From Spirochaetia bacterium (GTDB taxonomy: Bacteria; Spirochaetota; UBA12135), in assembly GCA_003497555.1 (NCBI GenBank), contig DNNS01000235.1, positions 1-8,282 of the forward strand: a DNA stretch of 8,282 bases, written 5' to 3'. A model generated the notes under the pieces. It was given only the letters and a program-made list of their open reading frames with translations, was not told where the DNA came from and made no database searches. Position numbers and translations under genes: made by a program. Below, one piece after another: positions 7,064-8,282 of this stretch; position 1 is the stretch's first letter; each line of letters begins with the position of its first letter.

Positions 7064-7682
7064 GAAAATTTTACGCCTACATATTGTAGGAGACAGCATA
7101 TCCATCGGATATGGGCGGTATCTGGAAAAATATATTGACAGCTCACGCTTTATTTATTCCCGTAAAGAGGGTATAGATGAAGCGTGCCTTAATCTTGATA
7201 TTCCTAAAGGCGCCAACGGCGGAGATTCCTCTATGGTTAAATTTTATCTGGAATATCTGGCTGAAAAAAATTATGAATGCGATTGCCTGCTGGTTAACTG
7301 CGGGCTGCATGATATTAAATTTGATCTGGCTGCGCAGAAACTGCAGGTCAGCCCGGAGCAGTACCGTAAAAACCTTCTCGGTATTATTGCTATTTCAAAA
7401 AAAATTGCAGACTCATTTATCTGGATTACTACTACGCCCAGTGATGAAACCGTGCATAATACGCCTGATAAAACTTTTTTCCGATATGACAAAGACAATG
7501 AAATGTACAGACAAATTGCCCGAAAAACAGCAGAAGAAAATTCTGTTGCGCTTATTGACTTATACCGTTTTACCCGGAATCTGGGAGGAAAGGAAATTTT
7601 CAGTGATCATGTGCATTTTCAGGAAAACATCAGGGCACTGCAGGCTGCTTTTATTGCCGGCTGGCTGGAAAATTATCCGTGA
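7056..7682 (+). CDS. SGNH/GDSL-type hydrolase (esterase-like), cytoplasmic
   Basis: A 208-residue protein whose ATG lies inside the end of gnd (8-base overlap, different frame) with no clear ribosome binding site, so it should be translated by coupling. Longer in-frame starts upstream run inside gnd and are rejected. SGNH landmarks are visible in order: GDSI (12-15) with nucleophile Ser14; NGGDSS (54-59) as the block II glycine region; NCGLHD (81-86) at the block III position where classical members have GxND, so the oxyanion Asn is replaced by His85; and SDHVHF (183-188) with Asp184 and His187 completing the triad. There is no signal peptide or membrane segment, so it acts in the cytoplasm. 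Such enzymes hydrolyse acetyl or other esters; a role in de-esterifying an imported sugar acid or opening an aldonolactone is inferred from context only. Confidence 0.8.
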   Translation: MSKKILRLHIVGDSISIGYGRYLEKYIDSSRFIYSRKEGIDEACLNLDIPKGANGGDSSMVKFYLEYLAEKNYECDCLLVNCGLHDIKFDLAAQKLQVSPEQYRKNLLGIIAISKKIADSFIWITTTPSDETVHNTPDKTFFRYDKDNEMYRQIARKTAEENSVALIDLYRFTRNLGGKEIFSDHVHFQENIRALQAAFIAGWLENYP

Positions 7683-7683
7683 T

Positions 7684-7700
7684 AATCTGTGAAATCCGTG
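7684..7700 (+). repeat. Left AATCYGTG doublet, half of an inverted repeat pair
   Basis: Two copies of the octamer AATCYGTG sit 9 bp apart (7684-7691 and 7693-7700), immediately after the SGNH hydrolase stop. The sequence TAATCTGTGAAATCC (7683-7697) reappears in reverse complement at 7933-7948 as TAATCCGTGAAAATCC, differing by one substitution and one inserted A. The two sites bracket about 230 bases of intergenic DNA. Whether this is a dispersed repeat, the ends of a small mobile remnant or a pair of protein-binding sites cannot be told from one window. Confidence 0.55.
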
Positions 7701-7710
7701 TCGTGCCTTT

Positions 7711-7734
7711 GCTTTATGCCGGCAAGAGCTTTTT
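7711..7734 (+). terminator. Probable Rho-independent terminator of the operon
   Basis: GCTTT (7711-7715) pairs with AGAGC (7725-7729, one G-T pair); after an unpaired A, TG pairs with CA around a CCGG loop. A run of five T (7730-7734) follows immediately. The hairpin starts 29 bases after the SGNH hydrolase stop, where the operon transcript should end. The stem is short and slightly imperfect, so termination may be partial. Confidence 0.5.
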
Positions 7735-7801
7735 GCAGAAATATGGACAATGCTTATATCCCTAAAAGCAATGATTTTGCCGGCTTTGCGCTTGCAAATG
7801 C

Positions 7802-7830
7802 TTGGCATAATCTTGCTGAAGGGGTATACT
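7802..7830 (+). promoter_or_regulatory. Promoter-like motif P1 (TTGGCA-17-TATACT)
   Basis: TTGGCA at 7802-7807 and TATACT at 7825-7830 each match the sigma-70 consensus at five of six positions with an ideal 17-bp spacer. It points right, toward the 8025 ORF and the gene at 8247, and lies downstream of the operon terminator, which is where a promoter for the next unit is expected. Moderately AT-rich DNA yields such matches by chance, so it is only a candidate. Confidence 0.4.
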
Positions 7831-7836
7831 AAAGCC

Positions 7837-7865
7837 CTGACAAGGTCGCTGCTTTGTGGTATATT
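7837..7865 (+). promoter_or_regulatory. Promoter-like motif P2 (CTGACA-17-TATATT)
   Basis: CTGACA at 7837-7842 and TATATT at 7860-7865 each match the consensus at five of six positions, again with a 17-bp spacer, exactly 35 bp after P1. A transcript would start near 7872. A perfect 7-base inverted repeat, TAATTAA/TTAATTA (7876-7882 and 7888-7894), lies just downstream and could be an operator, but it is purely A/T. Confidence 0.4.
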
Positions 7866-7920
7866 AACTTAAAGGTAATTAAAAATGTTAATTATTACGC
7901 AAAGGAAAGTAAAATTCAGA

Positions 7921-7948
7921 CACAGATTGAGTGGATTTTCACGGATTA
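7921..7948 (-). repeat. Right AATCYGTG doublet, inverted partner of 7684-7700
   Basis: On the minus strand this stretch carries AATCCGTG (7947-7940) and AATCTGTG (7928-7921), the same two octamers as the left doublet in inverted orientation. Spacing inside this doublet is larger (19 bp against 9). The best-matching arm is 7933-7948. Confidence 0.5.
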
Positions 7949-7979
7949 AATTTGGGTTATTGAAAATAATACAAAATTT

Positions 7980-8006
7980 AAATTAAAACAAAAACAATTT
8001 TAATTT
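7980..8006. repeat. AT-only inverted repeat in an AT-rich leader or spacer
   Basis: AAATTAAAA (7980-7988) and TTTTAATTT (7998-8006) are perfect 9-base arms around a 9-base spacer. The surrounding 7950-8010 is almost entirely A and T. A hairpin of this kind would be weak, so it is better read as bendable promoter-upstream DNA or a possible protein site than as a terminator. Confidence 0.3.
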
Positions 8007-8024
8007 ATTTTCTAAGGAGTCATC

Positions 8025-8204
8025 ATGTCCGGAGGGACACACGAAACTATGAAAATAAGTACTCTGCGACAAGACCAACAAACCACCGCCCTCGCGGAGG
8101 GCGATGGAAATATTTTTTGTCTGACAACACCGGCATATAATACTGTTTTCTGGAAGCCTCGGCGCGTTTCGCGTCCGTCTTGCGAACAGAAAACAGCATT
8201 ATAA
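8025..8204 (+). CDS. Short hypothetical ORF with good ribosome binding site, 59 residues
   Basis: The ATG at 8025 follows AAGGAG (8014-8019) at a good distance, which is the best argument for translation. The product begins MSGGTHETMKISTL and is not recognised; it has no signal peptide or membrane segment and two Cys. Almost all of it is drawn from the three inverted repeats, the start codon lies within the first small stem, and a terminator-like hairpin falls in the middle. The opposite strand is also open here. It could be a leader peptide that governs the hairpins, or a gene start overrun by a repeat insertion, or a chance frame. Confidence 0.3.
   Translation: MSGGTHETMKISTLRQDQQTTALAEGDGNIFCLTTPAYNTVFWKPRRVSRPSCEQKTAL
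8083..8118 (+). terminator. Terminator-like GC hairpin followed by T6
   Basis: CGCCCTC (8087-8093) pairs perfectly with GAGGGCG (8097-8103) around a GCG loop; after one mismatch, CCA (8083-8085) pairs with TGG (8105-8107). AAATA and then six T (8113-8118) follow. Stem strength is high, but the T run begins five bases after the stem, so efficiency is uncertain. Placed in front of the gene at 8247, it could act as an attenuator. Confidence 0.45.
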
Positions 8205-8216
8205 GCTGGCGTTGTC
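8123..8216. repeat. Long imperfect inverted repeat, 30-base arms, 34-base centre
   Basis: Arm 8123-8152 pairs with arm 8187-8216: 26 Watson-Crick pairs, one G-T pair (8132/8207) and three mismatches (8129/8210, 8135/8204, 8142/8197). The innermost ten pairs, CTGTTTTCTG with CAGAAAACAG, are perfect. The 34-base centre can fold again, GGCGCG (8161-8166) with CGCGTC (8170-8175), or alternatively TTCGC with GCGAA. Each arm contains a TATAAT-like string facing inward. No canonical integron attC core sites are present. No T run follows, so it is not an ordinary terminator. Confidence 0.75.
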
Positions 8217-8246
8217 TCTTACAAATAAATTTTACAGGGAGGAAAA

Positions 8247-8282
8247 ATGAATATTCTGGTCAGAAAAATTTACCTGGTATTA
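8247..8282 (+). CDS. Start of an unidentified gene, cut by the window edge
   Basis: The ATG at 8247 is preceded by GGGAGG (8237-8242) at close to ideal spacing. The 12 visible residues are MNILVRKIYLVL: a short basic segment (Arg6, Lys7) followed by hydrophobic residues, which would suit the beginning of a signal peptide or a membrane anchor. That is too little to name the product. The unusual hairpin block directly upstream may control it. Confidence 0.6.
   Translation, partial: MNILVRKIYLVL

Larger units (their letters stand above)
7743..7949 (+). pseudogene. Possible gene remnant: frame interrupted by one stop, weakly Sel1/TPR-like
   Basis: From the ATG at 7743 this frame reads 29 codons to a TAA at 7830-7832, then continues open for 38 more codons to a TAA at 7947-7949. 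The conceptual translation on either side of the stop, AWHNLAEGVY and SPDKVAALWY, faintly resembles the A-x-x-x-L-A-x-x-Y ... D-x-x-K-A-x-x-W-Y pattern of Sel1-like repeats. There is no ribosome binding site, and the last codons lie in the right AATCYGTG doublet, so the end is not native gene sequence. It may be a decayed fragment or a chance open frame; the resemblance is too short to settle this. Confidence 0.2.
8020..8220. other. Compact structured block of three inverted repeats (leader RNA or palindromic element)
   Basis: This block is clearly richer in G and C than the AT-rich DNA on both sides. It holds three consecutive inverted repeats: TGTCC/GGACA with a GGAG loop (8026-8039), the GC hairpin at 8083-8107, and the 30-base-arm repeat at 8123-8216. 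I recognise no known riboswitch consensus in it (no cobalamin box, for instance). Because it ends about 30 bases before the start codon at 8247, it could be a structured 5' leader. The sharp composition change also fits an inserted repeat element. Confidence 0.45.

Noticed and set aside
7097..7113. CATATCC/GGATATG perfect 7-base inverted repeat near the start of the SGNH gene
   Set aside because: It lies in codons for the GDSISIG motif, which fixes most of the bases; it is likely a coincidence of coding sequence.
7885..7986. 33-codon plus-strand ORF in the AT-rich spacer
   Set aside because: There is a weak AAAGG upstream, but the ORF is very short, runs through the AATCYGTG repeat and ends in AT-only DNA, with no recognisable sequence.
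8047..8199. 50-codon minus-strand ORF through the hairpin block
   Set aside because: It has no ribosome binding site and exists because the inverted repeats leave both strands open; it ends without any recognisable domain.
8123..8216. Integron attC site
   Set aside because: The size and imperfect symmetry are suggestive, but the ends do not carry the RYYYAAC and GTTRRRY core sites, and no integrase or cassette array is present.

Overview
The window is bacterial: compact co-oriented genes, strong AGGAG-type ribosome binding sites, a consensus sigma-70-type promoter and a LacI-family regulator. Nothing in the sequence fixes the phylum. The style (moderate GC, UxuB-type SDR, LarA-like protein and a multi-cysteine Gfo/Idh protein in one operon) would suit an anaerobic carbohydrate degrader, for example in Lentisphaerota/Verrucomicrobiota or Spirochaetota. 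That placement is a guess.

Region 1 (15-7682) is one plus-strand operon of seven genes with gaps of 23 bases or less, or overlaps. The order is: LacI-family regulator; UxuB-type D-mannonate (fructuronate) oxidoreductase; PfkB sugar kinase, probably 2-keto-3-deoxygluconate (KDG) kinase; a LarA-family nickel-pincer 2-hydroxyacid racemase/epimerase homolog; a Gfo/Idh/MocA oxidoreductase with a cysteine cluster; decarboxylating 6-phosphogluconate dehydrogenase; a small cytoplasmic SGNH hydrolase. The promoter is TTGACA-17 bp-TATAAT. A 22-base near-palindrome with a central CG, the usual form of a LacI-family operator, sits on the predicted transcription start, so the operon is probably autoregulated. 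A terminator-like hairpin with a T5 run follows the last gene.

Functionally this looks like sugar-acid catabolism. The SDR would interconvert D-fructuronate and D-mannonate, and the kinase would phosphorylate KDG. The LarA homolog keeps the lysine and histidines of the nickel-pincer site and would epimerise C2 of an aldonate. D-gluconate/D-mannonate is the natural pair, because it links a gluconate pool (and 6-phosphogluconate dehydrogenase) to the mannonate-to-KDG route. Mannonate dehydratase, KDPG aldolase, gluconokinase, a transporter and the LarB/C/E cofactor makers are not in the window, so this scheme is inference.

Region 2 (7683-8246) has no confident gene. It holds the operon terminator, four copies of the octamer AATCYGTG as an inverted pair of doublets, an interrupted reading frame that may be a gene remnant, two tandem promoter-like motifs 35 bp apart, an AT-rich stretch, and then a GC-richer block (about 8020-8220) of three successive inverted repeats. 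The last is a 30-base-arm hairpin. The block also contains a 59-codon ORF with a good ribosome binding site. It could be a structured leader RNA or a dispersed palindromic element.

Region 3 (8247-8282) is the first 12 codons of another gene with a strong ribosome binding site, cut by the window edge.
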